Positions 24,748 to 34,210 are shown, numbered from the stretch's first letter. The stretch: DNA of 64,000 nucleotides from [Muricauda] lutisoli (nom. illeg.) (GCF_017313105.1 NZ_JAFLND010000002.1:434001-498000), one strand, 5' to 3'. Translations and numbers: made by a program. The notes: generated by a model not told the origin, from the letters alone.

Positions 24748-25880
24748 GCGTATCTGACCTTTCTCAATATCCGTTGCGACTCCTTCAAAGATTGATACAC
24801 ATGGGTGTCGTAAGCTTTGAGCAATGCTCTTGAATTGTCCATTTTATCCTTGGCCTCTTCAAAACCATTTAAATAGCAAATAAGATAGGTCGCTGGCAAA
24901 TGGGTAATATCCGTATGCTCGGCATCGGTCAATGGAATATGGTTTTCCAGTTTTTTGAGCAACGCATTATTGGTATTGTACACATGATACAGCGTTTTTT
25001 TATCAAACTGAGGTGGTTCAAATATTAGTTTGCTGTTGATGGTGTACTTGCCATTGTCCGAAAATGTGATCGTCATTTCTTCCAAGGGATAATATTTTTG
25101 CTGAGACCCCAATCCCAATTGCACATATTCCAACGTTTTAAAGGAATCATCATCATAATCAATGGTGATTTCATCCAAAGCGGAATAGAACAATTTGACT
25201 TGTTCGTTGATCAATTCAATATCCACCCTTGAATAATAGACCTTTCCCTTGACCTTCTTTTTATTGCCTGCCCAACAGACCACAAATTGTTCTTTGAAAA
25301 CCTTGTAATCACTTGTTAAATCTGGGTGTCTTGTATTGAAGAAATTGATGACGGCATCCAGTGTATATTCGATATTGTTCCGAGCGTGCTGCTCAATAGT
25401 GGCCACCTTTTCGGAATTGATATCCTTGAGTTCAATATCAAAAGCTTTGGGTAGGCTAATGCTCCCTTCGCGAAAGAAAACGGCTCCCCCGTAGTACTTC
25501 CAAATATTTTTACGCAGGGCACAGACCTTCCCGTTGGACCTGATGGTGACCAATCCGACCACCTTGCCTTCGGGCAAATGCGGAAAGGGAATGTTTTCGT
25601 AGGAAATCAAAGGAGGATTTTCCAAATAGGCATTGACGAGGTTCTGTATCTTACTATCATCGAAAAAATCGACACCAACAATCGTATTGTCCTCATCCTC
25701 TACCCCGATTACGATAAAAGAGTTGTTTTTCGGGTTGCTATTGGCCAAGGCACAGACATGTTTTAAAAACTTGGCCTTGCCTTCCTTTTCACCAATGGAT
25801 ATAAAACGCTTTTTGTCGTAAAAACTATTCTCGTCGTTGTGGGCCAAAAGATTTTTTACGAGTAGGCGTTTATTGATCAT
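24744..25880 (-). CDS. AlbA_2 (Schlafen-type) putative DNA-binding domain protein
   Basis: A 378-residue protein whose N-terminal ~140 residues form an AlbA_2 domain: GEKEGKAKFLKHVCALANS, NNSFIVIGVEDEDNTIVGVDF, and later YGGAVFFREGSISLPKAF. The domain is related to Alba and Schlafen folds and is usually assigned nucleic-acid or nucleotide binding. The C-terminal ~230 residues match nothing I recognise and lack the winged-helix domain common in AlbA_2 regulators. The start overlaps the SDR gene stop by 4 bp, so it is the last gene of a three-gene operon with two reductases. Its role there is unknown. Confidence 0.78.
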   Translation of the reverse strand: MINKRLLVKNLLAHNDENSFYDKKRFISIGEKEGKAKFLKHVCALANSNPKNNSFIVIGVEDEDNTIVGVDFFDDSKIQNLVNAYLENPPLISYENIPFPHLPEGKVVGLVTIRSNGKVCALRKNIWKYYGGAVFFREGSISLPKAFDIELKDINSEKVATIEQHARNNIEYTLDAVINFFNTRHPDLTSDYKVFKEQFVVCWAGNKKKVKGKVYYSRVDIELINEQVKLFYSALDEITIDYDDDSFKTLEYVQLGLGSQQKYYPLEEMTITFSDNGKYTINSKLIFEPPQFDKKTLYHVYNTNNALLKKLENHIPLTDAEHTDITHLPATYLICYLNGFEEAKDKMDNSRALLKAYDTHVYQSLKESQRILRKVRYA

Positions 25881-26632
25881 AGTTCCTTCTTCACAATTGT
25901 GCTGCTGGCCTGTGCGGTGGGCATTACCACAAGGTCGGCAATGTTCACATGGTAGGGTCGGGTAACCACGAACAGGATAATGTCCGCAATGTCCTCTGGT
26001 TTTAAGGGTTGAAAACCCTTGTACACATTCGATGCCCTTTCCGAGTCTCCTTTGAATCGAACATCACTGAATTCAGTTTCTACCAAGCCCGGGTTTACGG
26101 CCCCAACGCGAATACCATAAGCATTTAAATCGATTCGCATACCTTGGTTTATGGCATCCACGGCGTGCTTACTTGCGCAATATACATTTCCGTTGGGGTA
26201 AACCTCTTTACCTGCCGTGGAACCAATATTGATGATATGCCCTGATTTGCGTTCCACCATTTTAGGGATGATGGCCTTGGATATATAGAGCAACCCTTTT
26301 ACATTGATGTCCAACATGGCATCCCAATCGTCTGGGTTGCCCTTGTCTATAGGGTCCAGACCGTGGGCATTCCCCGCGTTGTTGACCAAAATGTCTATCT
26401 CTGAAAATTCCTTGGGCAAACTTTCAATGGCAGAGAAGACGTCCGTTCTATTTCTCACATCAAAGTTAAGTGTGTAGATGGACGTATCCCTTCCCAACTC
26501 ATTTTTAAGTTGTTCCAAGCGCTCTTGCCTTCGTCCACAAAGGATTAAATTGATGCCTTGCTTTGCAAAAAGTTCAGCGGTTGCTTTTCCTATTCCGCTG
26601 GTTGCTCCTGTTATTAATGCTGTTTTTGCCAT
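25877..26632 (-). CDS. Short-chain dehydrogenase/reductase (YdfG-like)
   Basis: A 251-residue classical SDR. It has the cofactor motif TGATSGIGKA at the N-terminus followed by CGRRQERL, whose arginines favour NADPH, then NNAGNAHG, the catalytic serine in IINIGSTAGKEV and the YxxxK pair in YCASKHAV. The segment VGAVNPGLVETEFSDVRFKG resembles the YdfG/serine dehydrogenase and malonic semialdehyde reductase group. The C-terminus continues IADIILFVVTRPYHVNI as in that group. It is 12 bp behind the aldo/keto reductase gene and overlaps the AlbA_2 gene. Confidence 0.9.
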   Translation of the reverse strand: MAKTALITGATSGIGKATAELFAKQGINLILCGRRQERLEQLKNELGRDTSIYTLNFDVRNRTDVFSAIESLPKEFSEIDILVNNAGNAHGLDPIDKGNPDDWDAMLDINVKGLLYISKAIIPKMVERKSGHIINIGSTAGKEVYPNGNVYCASKHAVDAINQGMRIDLNAYGIRVGAVNPGLVETEFSDVRFKGDSERASNVYKGFQPLKPEDIADIILFVVTRPYHVNIADLVVMPTAQASSTIVKKEL

Positions 26633-26644
26633 TCTAAATTTATT

Positions 26645-27517
26645 CTACGGAACATCGTGGCCTTGGCCCGCTACCAAAAGGGTGAACCAGTCCTGAAGTT
26701 CCAATTCCAATTTTATGGCCTCAGCGGCCAACTTCATTCTTTTCTTGTTTGTCGTCCCTATAACCGGGTGAACATTAGCAGGATGTTTTAAAATCCAAGC
26801 TAAAAGTAGCTGGCTTTCGTCTGCATCGTACTTGTCCAGTAAAGGGCCCATTGCTTCTTTAATCCGTTCAACCTGATCGTCGGTTTCTCTGAAAAAACTT
26901 CCCAAAGGGCTCCAGGCCATTGCCATTCTTTTGTTGGCTATGCAATCATCAAAAGTCCCATCGTACATAGGGTTGCGGTGCGTTAAGGAAAACTCGACTT
27001 GGTTTCCCTCAACAGGTATCGCTTTTTCCAACATAGCAATTTGAGATGGCGTAAAATTGGACACCCCGAATTGGTTGATCTTTCCGCTTTGCAATAAATG
27101 TTGGGCAGCTTCCGCCATCTCTTCGGGTTGCATTAATGGACTTGGCCTGTGCATCAAAAAAAAGTCCAGGTAATCCGTATTCAATTTTTTAAGCGACTCT
27201 TCCGCCGACCAAATAATATAATCTTTATCGTATTGGTAATGGTTGATTTTGTTGTCCCTACCACGGGTCAATTGAATACCACATTTGGTGATCAACTGGA
27301 TGTCCTCTCTTTTGATTCCGCTATCCACGAAGGCAGCACCAAAATCACCTTCTGTGGAATAGCTGCCATAAATGTCGGCGTGGTCAAAAGTAGTAAGTCC
27401 ACAACCAATACTATGGTGCATCAATCCGATCATTTCTTTTTTGGAAAGTTTTTTACCCCAACTTCCCCATGTCATTGCTCCCGATATAATGCGGGAAAAT
27501 TTGGTTGTCTGTTCCAT
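26645..27517 (-). CDS. Aldo/keto reductase (YdhF-like)
   Basis: A 290-residue TIM-barrel NADPH-dependent reductase. The catalytic tetrad is recognisable: D and Y in FDHADIYGSYSTE, K in LITKCGIQL and H in FFLMHRPSPLMQ. The cofactor region PVIGTTNKKRMKLAAEAI is near the C-terminus. It most resembles the oxidoreductase group of E. coli YdhF. The physiological carbonyl substrate is not evident. It is the first gene of the minus-strand AKR-SDR-AlbA_2 operon, divergent from moxR. Confidence 0.9.
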   Translation of the reverse strand: MEQTTKFSRIISGAMTWGSWGKKLSKKEMIGLMHHSIGCGLTTFDHADIYGSYSTEGDFGAAFVDSGIKREDIQLITKCGIQLTRGRDNKINHYQYDKDYIIWSAEESLKKLNTDYLDFFLMHRPSPLMQPEEMAEAAQHLLQSGKINQFGVSNFTPSQIAMLEKAIPVEGNQVEFSLTHRNPMYDGTFDDCIANKRMAMAWSPLGSFFRETDDQVERIKEAMGPLLDKYDADESQLLLAWILKHPANVHPVIGTTNKKRMKLAAEAIKLELELQDWFTLLVAGQGHDVP

Positions 27518-27676
27518 ATGCGCTTAAAGTATAAAATTAAACCCTTAAATCCTTCATAAAACTAGGGGTTTAGCGTTTTTTTTAACCATTAATTAACAGG
27601 CAGGTTTTAAATAAATTTTCATTTTGCACACCTTAGTAAAAACCCCGACATTAATACCAAACAATAAAAGTTTAAA

Positions 27677-28678
27677 ATGGAAGAAAACACTACTATTGAT
27701 ATTAGTGCTGTGAATGAGAAAATTGCCCAGGAAAGCGCTTTTATTGACCTTTTAACGGTGGAAATGAACAAAGCAATTGTAGGACAGACCCATATGGTTG
27801 AACGTTTGCTTATCGGTCTGCTCGGAAAAGGTCACATTCTACTTGAAGGTGTTCCGGGACTTGCAAAGACCTTGGCCATCAACACATTGGCAAAAGCGGT
27901 TAAAGGAAGTTTTAGCAGAATACAGTTTACACCCGATCTATTGCCCGCTGACGTTATCGGTACACTGATCTACAATATCAAAGAGAATGATTTCTCCATT
28001 AAAAAGGGACCTATCTTCGCCAACTTTGTCTTGGCGGATGAGATAAACAGGGCTCCCGCAAAAGTGCAATCGGCACTTCTGGAGGCCATGCAGGAAAAGC
28101 AGGTAACCATTGGTGATGAAACCTTTATTTTGGACAAACCTTTTTTGGTAATGGCCACACAAAACCCAGTGGAGCAAGAAGGTACTTACCCGCTTCCAGA
28201 AGCTCAGGTGGACCGATTTATGCTTAAAACGGTAATCGATTATCCAAAACTCAACGAGGAGCAGCTGATAATCCGTCAGAACTTAAAAGGTGACACGGAA
28301 CCCATTAAGCCCGTGGTTTCCCTGGAGCAAATTCTGAGAGCCCAAGAAACGGTTCGTGAGGTTTACATGGACGAAAAAATCGAAAAATACATACTCGACC
28401 TCATCTTCGCTACGCGATACCCAGAAAAATACAACTTGGAAAGCTTGAAGCCACTCATCAGTTTTGGTGCTTCTCCAAGGGGTAGTATCAACTTGGCCAA
28501 TGCATCCAAGTGCTATGCGTTCATCAAACGAAGAGGTTATGTGGTTCCCGAAGACGTAAGGGCCGTGGTGCACGATGTGCTGCGTCACAGAATTGGGATC
28601 ACTTACGAGGCCGAGGCAGAAAATATTACTTCCGAAGAAATCATCAACAAGATTGTAAACGAGGTAGAAGTGCCTTAG
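27677..28678 (+). CDS. MoxR-type AAA+ ATPase of the aerotolerance operon
   Basis: A 333-residue MoxR-family AAA+ ATPase, thought to act as a chaperone that inserts cofactors or remodels VWA-domain proteins encoded next door. It shows Walker A EGVPGLAKT, Walker B FVLADEINRAPAK, the sensor 1 block MATQNPVEQEGTYPLPEAQ with the arginine-finger region VDRFMLK, and the C-terminal lid. It opens an eight-gene unit with DUF58, DUF4381-like and BatA-E genes. This set was first described in Bacteroides fragilis as an aerotolerance operon. A near-consensus TCATTTTG lies 45-50 bp upstream. Confidence 0.95.
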   Translation: MEENTTIDISAVNEKIAQESAFIDLLTVEMNKAIVGQTHMVERLLIGLLGKGHILLEGVPGLAKTLAINTLAKAVKGSFSRIQFTPDLLPADVIGTLIYNIKENDFSIKKGPIFANFVLADEINRAPAKVQSALLEAMQEKQVTIGDETFILDKPFLVMATQNPVEQEGTYPLPEAQVDRFMLKTVIDYPKLNEEQLIIRQNLKGDTEPIKPVVSLEQILRAQETVREVYMDEKIEKYILDLIFATRYPEKYNLESLKPLISFGASPRGSINLANASKCYAFIKRRGYVVPEDVRAVVHDVLRHRIGITYEAEAENITSEEIINKIVNEVEVP

Positions 28679-28747
28679 CGGTTCAATGTTTATCGGAATA
28701 AGTAGCAATACTTTAACCAACCCGAAAACCAATTTTTTTTGAACCAA

Positions 28748-29614
28748 ATGGATACAAAGGAACTACTAAAAAAAGTACGTAAAATTGAAATCAAGACCCG
28801 ACGGCTCTCCGACCATATTTTTGGTGGGGAATACCACTCTACGTTCAAGGGTCGAGGAATGACGTTCAGTGAGGTACGTCAATATCAGTTTGGTGATGAC
28901 GTACGAAGTATTGACTGGAACGTGACCGCACGCTACAACGAACCCTATGTAAAGGTCTTTGAAGAAGAGCGCGAACTAACGATGATGTTGATGGTGGATG
29001 TGAGTGGGTCTGAACTTTTTGGTACTTCCAACCAATTCAAAAAAGAAATTATCACTGAAATTTCCGCAACACTTGCTTTTTCTGCGCTTCAAAACAACGA
29101 TAAGGTCGGGGTGATTTTGTTTTCCGATGAGGTGGAGCTTTTTATCCCACCTAAAAAAGGAAAAAGCCACGTACTCAGGATTATTAGGGAATTGTTGGAG
29201 TTTCACCCAAAAAGTAGCGAAACCAACCTTGCAGAAGCCTTAAAGTTCCTGACCAACGTGATGAAGAAAAAAGCCATTGTTTTTGTGCTTTCCGATTTTA
29301 TCGCGGATGACTACGACAATACCCTTCGCATTGTGGGCAATAAACATGATGTGACTGGGATACGGGTTTATGATGAGCGTGAGGAAACCATACCGAACTT
29401 GGGAATGGTGCAAATGCAGGATGCCGAAACAGGCGAGATCCAATTGGTGAACACCCAATCCAAACAGGTGCGGTTGGCCTATGGCGAATACTACCAAGAG
29501 AAGGTGGCATATTTCACCAATTCATTTAATAAGTCAGGATGCGGTGTAATCAATTGCAGGGCAGACGAAAGTTATGTTAAAAAGCTACTGGGGTATTTTA
29601 AACGAAGAGGATAA
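28748..29614 (+). CDS. DUF58 domain protein (MoxR-associated VWA-like)
   Basis: A 288-residue cytoplasmic protein with a DUF58 region: IFGGEYHSTFKGRGMTFSEV, then YQFGDDVRSIDWNVTAR and EPYVKVFEEERELTMMLMVD. It continues into a VWA-like fold with MLMVDVSGSE, a MIDAS-like DxSxS. Such proteins are standard partners of MoxR ATPases. The ATG at 28748 is used; the upstream TTG at 28739 adds only three residues. It is separated from moxR by 69 bp, and its stop overlaps the next start by one base. Confidence 0.92.
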   Translation: MDTKELLKKVRKIEIKTRRLSDHIFGGEYHSTFKGRGMTFSEVRQYQFGDDVRSIDWNVTARYNEPYVKVFEEERELTMMLMVDVSGSELFGTSNQFKKEIITEISATLAFSALQNNDKVGVILFSDEVELFIPPKKGKSHVLRIIRELLEFHPKSSETNLAEALKFLTNVMKKKAIVFVLSDFIADDYDNTLRIVGNKHDVTGIRVYDEREETIPNLGMVQMQDAETGEIQLVNTQSKQVRLAYGEYYQEKVAYFTNSFNKSGCGVINCRADESYVKKLLGYFKRRG

Positions 29615-31275
29615 TGCGAATGTACGGTCGATATAAAACAATAAACACAAAAAAGGTCCGAAACATTTTGGGCGTTTTATTGTTGTTGATGCTTTTGCCT
29701 ATGGTCGGTTATTCTCAGACCGAACCCAAGGTCGATGCTAAAGTGGATACCCTGGCCATTAAAATAGGGGAACAGATCAAGTACAAGATCACGGTTGAGG
29801 CAGATTCGACCGATGTTGTTTTCTTTCCCGAAGGACAAACCTTTTCCCCACTGGAAACCGTAGAGGCCATTATGGCCGATACCCTGAAAAATGATGATAA
29901 GGTCATTCTTCAAAAGATATATTCACTAACACAGTTTGATAGTGGCTCATATACCATTCCACCACAGCGAATAGCCATTAACGAGCAACCCTTTTTCACA
30001 GATTCATTCCAAGTAAAGGTTGCCGATGTGGTCGTTGATACCACCAAACAGAAAATGTACGACATCAAACCTCTTATCGAGGTAGAGCGGGGCACTGCCG
30101 ATATGTGGCTTACTGCACTTTGGATTCTTTTAGGGCTGATTGTTGTGGGCGGATTGGTCTATTGGTTCTTTTTGCGCAAAAAACCATTGACCGAGGAAGA
30201 AAAGGTGGCATTGCTCCCACCCTACGACCGAGCTTTGATGGAACTGAAAAAACTGGAAAATTCCAAATACCTCATCCAGGACGAGTATAAACAGTATTAT
30301 TCAGAGCTAACGAACATTGTCCGCTCATATTTAGAAGAAGATGTACATGTTTCGGCAATGGAGAGCACTACTTCCGAACTCATCACCAAACTTGAAATGT
30401 TACGGGATGCTGGGGAACTTAAATTGGAGGAAGACACCATTCAGCAATTTCAAAAAATATTACAAACGGCCGATTTAGTGAAGTTTGCCAAAAATAAACC
30501 CGCTACCACCATCGCAGAACAAGATAGAAAGCTGGTCGAGGAAATCGTGACCAAAACCCACGAGGGACTCCCAGAACCCACTGAGGAGGATTTGTTGTTG
30601 GATGAGGAATATCTGGAAGAACTGGCGAGAAAAAAACAACGTAAAAGAATCTACTGGGCCGCGGCCATTTTCGCAGGAATCATTGTTTTGGGCGGTATTG
30701 GCTCCACCGTTTATTTTGGAACCAAAAAAGTTCGCGATACGATTTTTGGTTATCCCACCAAGGACTTGCTGGAAAGTGAGTGGGTGGCCAGTTCTTACGG
30801 TTTTCCACCTATACAAATAGAAACACCGGAAGTTTTGGTGCGCCAAGAACTGGAACTGCCCAAAGAAACCGAAGAGCTGATCAAAGAACTTCAGGCATTT
30901 TCCTATGGCAGTTATGTCGGCATTTTTTCCGTCAGCACCAGTTCCATCACCTTTAAAGAACAGAAAGAGGACCCCCAATTTGATGCTGTAATCGGTTCTA
31001 CATTAGCCAATTTTGAACAATTGGGGCTCACCAATATAATTACCAAACAAGAGGAGTTTGTTACCCAATCCGGTGTTAAGGGGTTAAAGACCTATGGCAC
31101 GGGTACTTTGGAAAGACCCAATGGAGACTCCAAAAGGGCCAAGTACAACATTCTCACTTTTGGCGGTAAAGGTTTTATCCAACAGGTGGTAATCACTTGG
31201 GAAGAGGACGATGAATATGCAGAACGGATCGTGGACCGAATTTTGAACAGTTTAGACGTAAAAACACAAGCATAA
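29614..31275 (+). CDS. DUF4381-like membrane protein of the bat operon
   Basis: A 553-residue exported membrane protein. It has a signal-anchor (ILGVLLLLMLLPMVGYSQ), a BatD-like periplasmic beta-domain to about residue 160 (DTLAIKIGEQIKYKITVEAD, SGSYTIPPQRIAIN), a transmembrane helix (ALWILLGLIVVGGLVYWFF) and a cytoplasmic helical domain (YDRALMELKKLENSKYL, YYSELTNIVRSYLEE). This layout resembles DUF4381. A second transmembrane helix near 350 leads to another periplasmic domain of ~180 residues that I do not recognise. The start overlaps the DUF58 stop. It probably scaffolds the BatA/BatB VWA proteins in the membrane. Confidence 0.8.
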   Translation: MRMYGRYKTINTKKVRNILGVLLLLMLLPMVGYSQTEPKVDAKVDTLAIKIGEQIKYKITVEADSTDVVFFPEGQTFSPLETVEAIMADTLKNDDKVILQKIYSLTQFDSGSYTIPPQRIAINEQPFFTDSFQVKVADVVVDTTKQKMYDIKPLIEVERGTADMWLTALWILLGLIVVGGLVYWFFLRKKPLTEEEKVALLPPYDRALMELKKLENSKYLIQDEYKQYYSELTNIVRSYLEEDVHVSAMESTTSELITKLEMLRDAGELKLEEDTIQQFQKILQTADLVKFAKNKPATTIAEQDRKLVEEIVTKTHEGLPEPTEEDLLLDEEYLEELARKKQRKRIYWAAAIFAGIIVLGGIGSTVYFGTKKVRDTIFGYPTKDLLESEWVASSYGFPPIQIETPEVLVRQELELPKETEELIKELQAFSYGSYVGIFSVSTSSITFKEQKEDPQFDAVIGSTLANFEQLGLTNIITKQEEFVTQSGVKGLKTYGTGTLERPNGDSKRAKYNILTFGGKGFIQQVVITWEEDDEYAERIVDRILNSLDVKTQA

Positions 31276-32274
31276 ATGTTTGAGAATATAGAATTTGCAA
31301 ATCCTGAATTTTTCTGGCTGCTCTTGTTGCTTCCATTGGCTTTGCTATGGTATTTTTTCAAACGAAAAAATGAAATGGCCTCCCTGCGCATCTCGAGCAT
31401 CAAGGGATTTACCGTTAAAAGTTGGGCATCAAAATTAAAACCTGTCCTATTCGGAATACGGTTATTGGCCTTGGCTGCGATCATTACTGCATTGGCCAGA
31501 CCTCAAACGGAAGACATTTCCACCAGGACCAAAACTACGAAGGGTATCGACATCGTAATGGCCATCGATGTATCATCCAGTATGTTGGCCCGCGACCTAA
31601 AGCCAAATCGATTATCGGCTTTAAAAGAAGTGGCCGCTAATTTTATAGAAGGTCGCCCAAACGACCGTATTGGCTTAGTCGGATATGCCGGTGAAAGTTA
31701 CACCAAGACCCCGATTACCAGTGATAAGGCTATTGTTTTAAATGCGTTGGAAGAAATCACTTATGGCGAATTGGAAGATGGTACGGCCATTGGAATGGGA
31801 TTGGCCACATCGGTAAACCGCCTTAAAGAAAGCAAGGCGATCAGTAAAGTTATCATTCTTTTAACGGACGGTGTCAATAATTCTGGCTTTATTGAACCTA
31901 GAACCGCTGCGGACCTAGCAGTGGAATTTGGAATAAAGACATACACAATCGGTCTGGGCACCAACGGAAACGCCTTGTCTCCCATCGCTTACAATAGAGA
32001 TGGTTCCTTTAGATACGGAATGCGGCAAGTGGAGATTGATGAAGAATTGCTGGAAGAGATTGCTGAAGTAACAGGAGGAAAATATTTCCGTGCCACAGAT
32101 AATGAATCTTTGGAAGAGATTTATGACGAGATCAACAAGTTGGAAAAAACAGAAATAGAAGAATTCAAATATTACAAGTACGAGGAAAAATTCAGGCCGT
32201 TGATTTTCTTGGCGGGAATTTTATTGCTGTTGGAATGGGGATTGCGAAATTCCATCTTTAAAAGTTTTATTTAG
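31276..32274 (+). CDS. batA: BatA, membrane VWA-domain protein
   Basis: A 332-residue inner-membrane protein with two N-terminal helices (FFWLLLLLPLALLWYFF and a second near 60), a VWA domain and a C-terminal helix (FLAGILLLLEWGLRNSIF). The metal-ion-dependent adhesion site is intact: DVSSSM near residue 100, then a threonine in TPITSDKA and LLTDGVNNSG. It starts at the base after the preceding stop codon. BatA with BatB is thought to form part of a periplasmic complex that protects against oxygen or envelope stress; the biochemical activity is unknown. Confidence 0.93.
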   Translation: MFENIEFANPEFFWLLLLLPLALLWYFFKRKNEMASLRISSIKGFTVKSWASKLKPVLFGIRLLALAAIITALARPQTEDISTRTKTTKGIDIVMAIDVSSSMLARDLKPNRLSALKEVAANFIEGRPNDRIGLVGYAGESYTKTPITSDKAIVLNALEEITYGELEDGTAIGMGLATSVNRLKESKAISKVIILLTDGVNNSGFIEPRTAADLAVEFGIKTYTIGLGTNGNALSPIAYNRDGSFRYGMRQVEIDEELLEEIAEVTGGKYFRATDNESLEEIYDEINKLEKTEIEEFKYYKYEEKFRPLIFLAGILLLLEWGLRNSIFKSFI

Positions 32275-32277
32275 AAG

Positions 32278-33324
32278 ATGATTCAGTTTGACGAAAAAAT
32301 ATATTTCTACCTCTTGGCCATAATTCCAATTATGGTCCTAGTGTTCTTTTTTCTTCAAATCTGGAAGAAAAAAGCACAAAAACGTTTTGCCGATTCCAGT
32401 CTCTTAAAGCGTTTGGCACCCAATAGATCGAGCTTTAAATCCACCGTAAAATTGGTCTTTTTATTGGGAGGGCTTGTGTTTTTGGTATTGGGATTGGTAA
32501 ATCCAAAAATCGGGACAAAGCTGGAAACCGTGAAACGCGAAGGTGTGGATATCGTATTCGCTATCGACGTTTCCAAGAGTATGTTGGCCGAGGACATAGC
32601 GCCCAACCGCCTGGAAAAATCCAAACGTATTGTTTCGGAAATCATCAACCAACTGGCCAGTGACCGAATCGGGATAATCGCCTATGCGGGACAGGCTTAT
32701 CCACAATTGCCCATCACCACGGACTACGGGGCGGCAAAAATGTTCTTGCAGAGCATGAACACCGATATGCTCTCGTCACAAGGAACGGCAATTAACGCAG
32801 CCATAGATCTGGCAAGCACCTATTATGATGATTCCCAGCAGACAAACAGGGTGCTTTTTATTGTTTCCGATGGGGAAGACCACTCCGAGAGCTCAACCGT
32901 CAACGCGGTTGAAAAAGCCACGCAAAACGGTATCCGTATTTACACCATAGGGGTTGGTAAAGCCAAAGGAGCACCCATTCCCCTCAAACGAAATGGGGTT
33001 GTGGAAAGCTTAAAAAAGGACAATCAAGGAGAAGTGGTCATTACCAAACTCAACGAAAACGTATTAACGGAGATTGCCGACAGGGGCAATGGGGATTATA
33101 TTGATGGCTCCAACACGGAAAATGCAGTGGAATACATCAAAGAGGAGCTGAACCGAATGGACAAAACGGAATTTGAGGCCAAGCAATTTGCCGAGTACAA
33201 GGACCAGTTTCAATGGTTCCTCGCCGCTGGCTTTTTATTTCTATTTTTGGACATCTTCGTTTTGGATAGAAAAACACAATGGTTGAAAAAACTGAATCTT
33301 TTTAATGAGCACGATGATGGATAA
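32278..33324 (+). CDS. batB: BatB, membrane VWA-domain protein
   Basis: A 348-residue paralogue of BatA with the same plan: N-terminal helix FYLLAIIPIMVLVFFFLQIW, a second helix FLLGGLVFLVLGLV, a VWA domain and a C-terminal helix FLAAGFLFLFLDIFVLDR. The MIDAS reads DVSKSM and is followed by LEKSKRIVSEIINQL, with TTDYGAAKMFLQ and VSDGEDHSES. The gene starts 3 bp after batA and overlaps batC by 20 bp in another frame. The lysine-bearing MIDAS loop is usual for BatB. Confidence 0.93.
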   Translation: MIQFDEKIYFYLLAIIPIMVLVFFFLQIWKKKAQKRFADSSLLKRLAPNRSSFKSTVKLVFLLGGLVFLVLGLVNPKIGTKLETVKREGVDIVFAIDVSKSMLAEDIAPNRLEKSKRIVSEIINQLASDRIGIIAYAGQAYPQLPITTDYGAAKMFLQSMNTDMLSSQGTAINAAIDLASTYYDDSQQTNRVLFIVSDGEDHSESSTVNAVEKATQNGIRIYTIGVGKAKGAPIPLKRNGVVESLKKDNQGEVVITKLNENVLTEIADRGNGDYIDGSNTENAVEYIKEELNRMDKTEFEAKQFAEYKDQFQWFLAAGFLFLFLDIFVLDRKTQWLKKLNLFNEHDDG

Positions 33325-34210
33325 GATAAAGTTGATGTTTGGACTATTGCTATGTTTTGGAGCAGTCCAAGCGCAGGATGACATTGCCGAAAAGGCGAAC
33401 AAAGAAGCAGAAAAAGCCTTGCAGGCCTCAACAGACCTCACGTATGAGGCCAATGAACAACTGACCTCCAACGATTTTATTACGGCAGAGGCCGATTACA
33501 GAAAAGCCATATCCAAAAGCAATAAAAATGCAGTTGCAAGATTTAATCTAGGCAACGCCTATTACAATAGGGAAAGTTTCGGTGAAGCTTTTGGTCGATA
33601 TAAAGAAGCTGGCGATACCGCAGAAAACAAAGGAGAAAAACACAAAGCCTTTCATAATATGGGCAATGTGTTCATGAAAAACAAAGAGTACAAAAAAGCT
33701 GTGGAAGCATACAAACAAGCGTTGCGCAGCAATCCCAACGACGACGAGACACGTTACAATCTTGCCTTGGCCAAAAAAATGCTCGAAAAACAGCAGGACG
33801 AGCAAAAGAATGACCAAAACAAAGACAACGAAGACAAAAAGGACCAAGAAAACGAGGATAAGGATAAAAACCAAGACCAGAACAACGAAGGCGGGGATAA
33901 CGAAAAGAAAGACGAAGGCGAACAAAAGGAAGACGAAAACAAAGATAAGGGCGACCAGGGTGATAATGGTGAGAACAAGCCAAAGGAAAACCAAAAAGGA
34001 GATGGCGACAAGAAGAACGAACAGGAAAAAAAGCCCAATGAAGGTGACCAACCTGAAGATAAAAAACAGCAACCAAGACCCAACCAACTTTCCGAACAGC
34101 AGATTCAGAATTTGCTAGAGGCCATGCAGAACGAGGAGAAAAAAGTGCAAGAAAAAATGGAGGCCCGAAAAGTTCGCGGAAAGAAAGTTAAAAACGAGAA
34201 GGACTGGTAA
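33305..34210 (+). CDS. batC: BatC, secreted TPR protein with charged low-complexity tail
   Basis: A 301-residue exported protein with signal peptide KIKLMFGLLLCFGAVQAQ and about two to three tetratricopeptide repeats (AVARFNLGNAYYNRESFGEA, then KAFHNMGNVFMKNKEYKKAV). A region of roughly 120 residues follows, made almost only of K, E, D, N, Q and G, before a short C-terminal helix (LSEQQIQNLLEAMQNEEKKV). The low-complexity region may be a flexible linker. The start overlaps the end of batB; ATGs at 33314 and 33317 are equally plausible. The repetitive codons could be prone to length change between strains. Confidence 0.87.
   Translation: MSTMMDKIKLMFGLLLCFGAVQAQDDIAEKANKEAEKALQASTDLTYEANEQLTSNDFITAEADYRKAISKSNKNAVARFNLGNAYYNRESFGEAFGRYKEAGDTAENKGEKHKAFHNMGNVFMKNKEYKKAVEAYKQALRSNPNDDETRYNLALAKKMLEKQQDEQKNDQNKDNEDKKDQENEDKDKNQDQNNEGGDNEKKDEGEQKEDENKDKGDQGDNGENKPKENQKGDGDKKNEQEKKPNEGDQPEDKKQQPRPNQLSEQQIQNLLEAMQNEEKKVQEKMEARKVRGKKVKNEKDW

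Noticed and set aside
33548..34087. Long hydrophobic open frames on the minus strand opposite batC
   Set aside because: They mirror the K/E/D-rich codons of batC (antisense of GAA/AAA gives Phe/Leu/Val-rich frames) and have no promoter or start signals.
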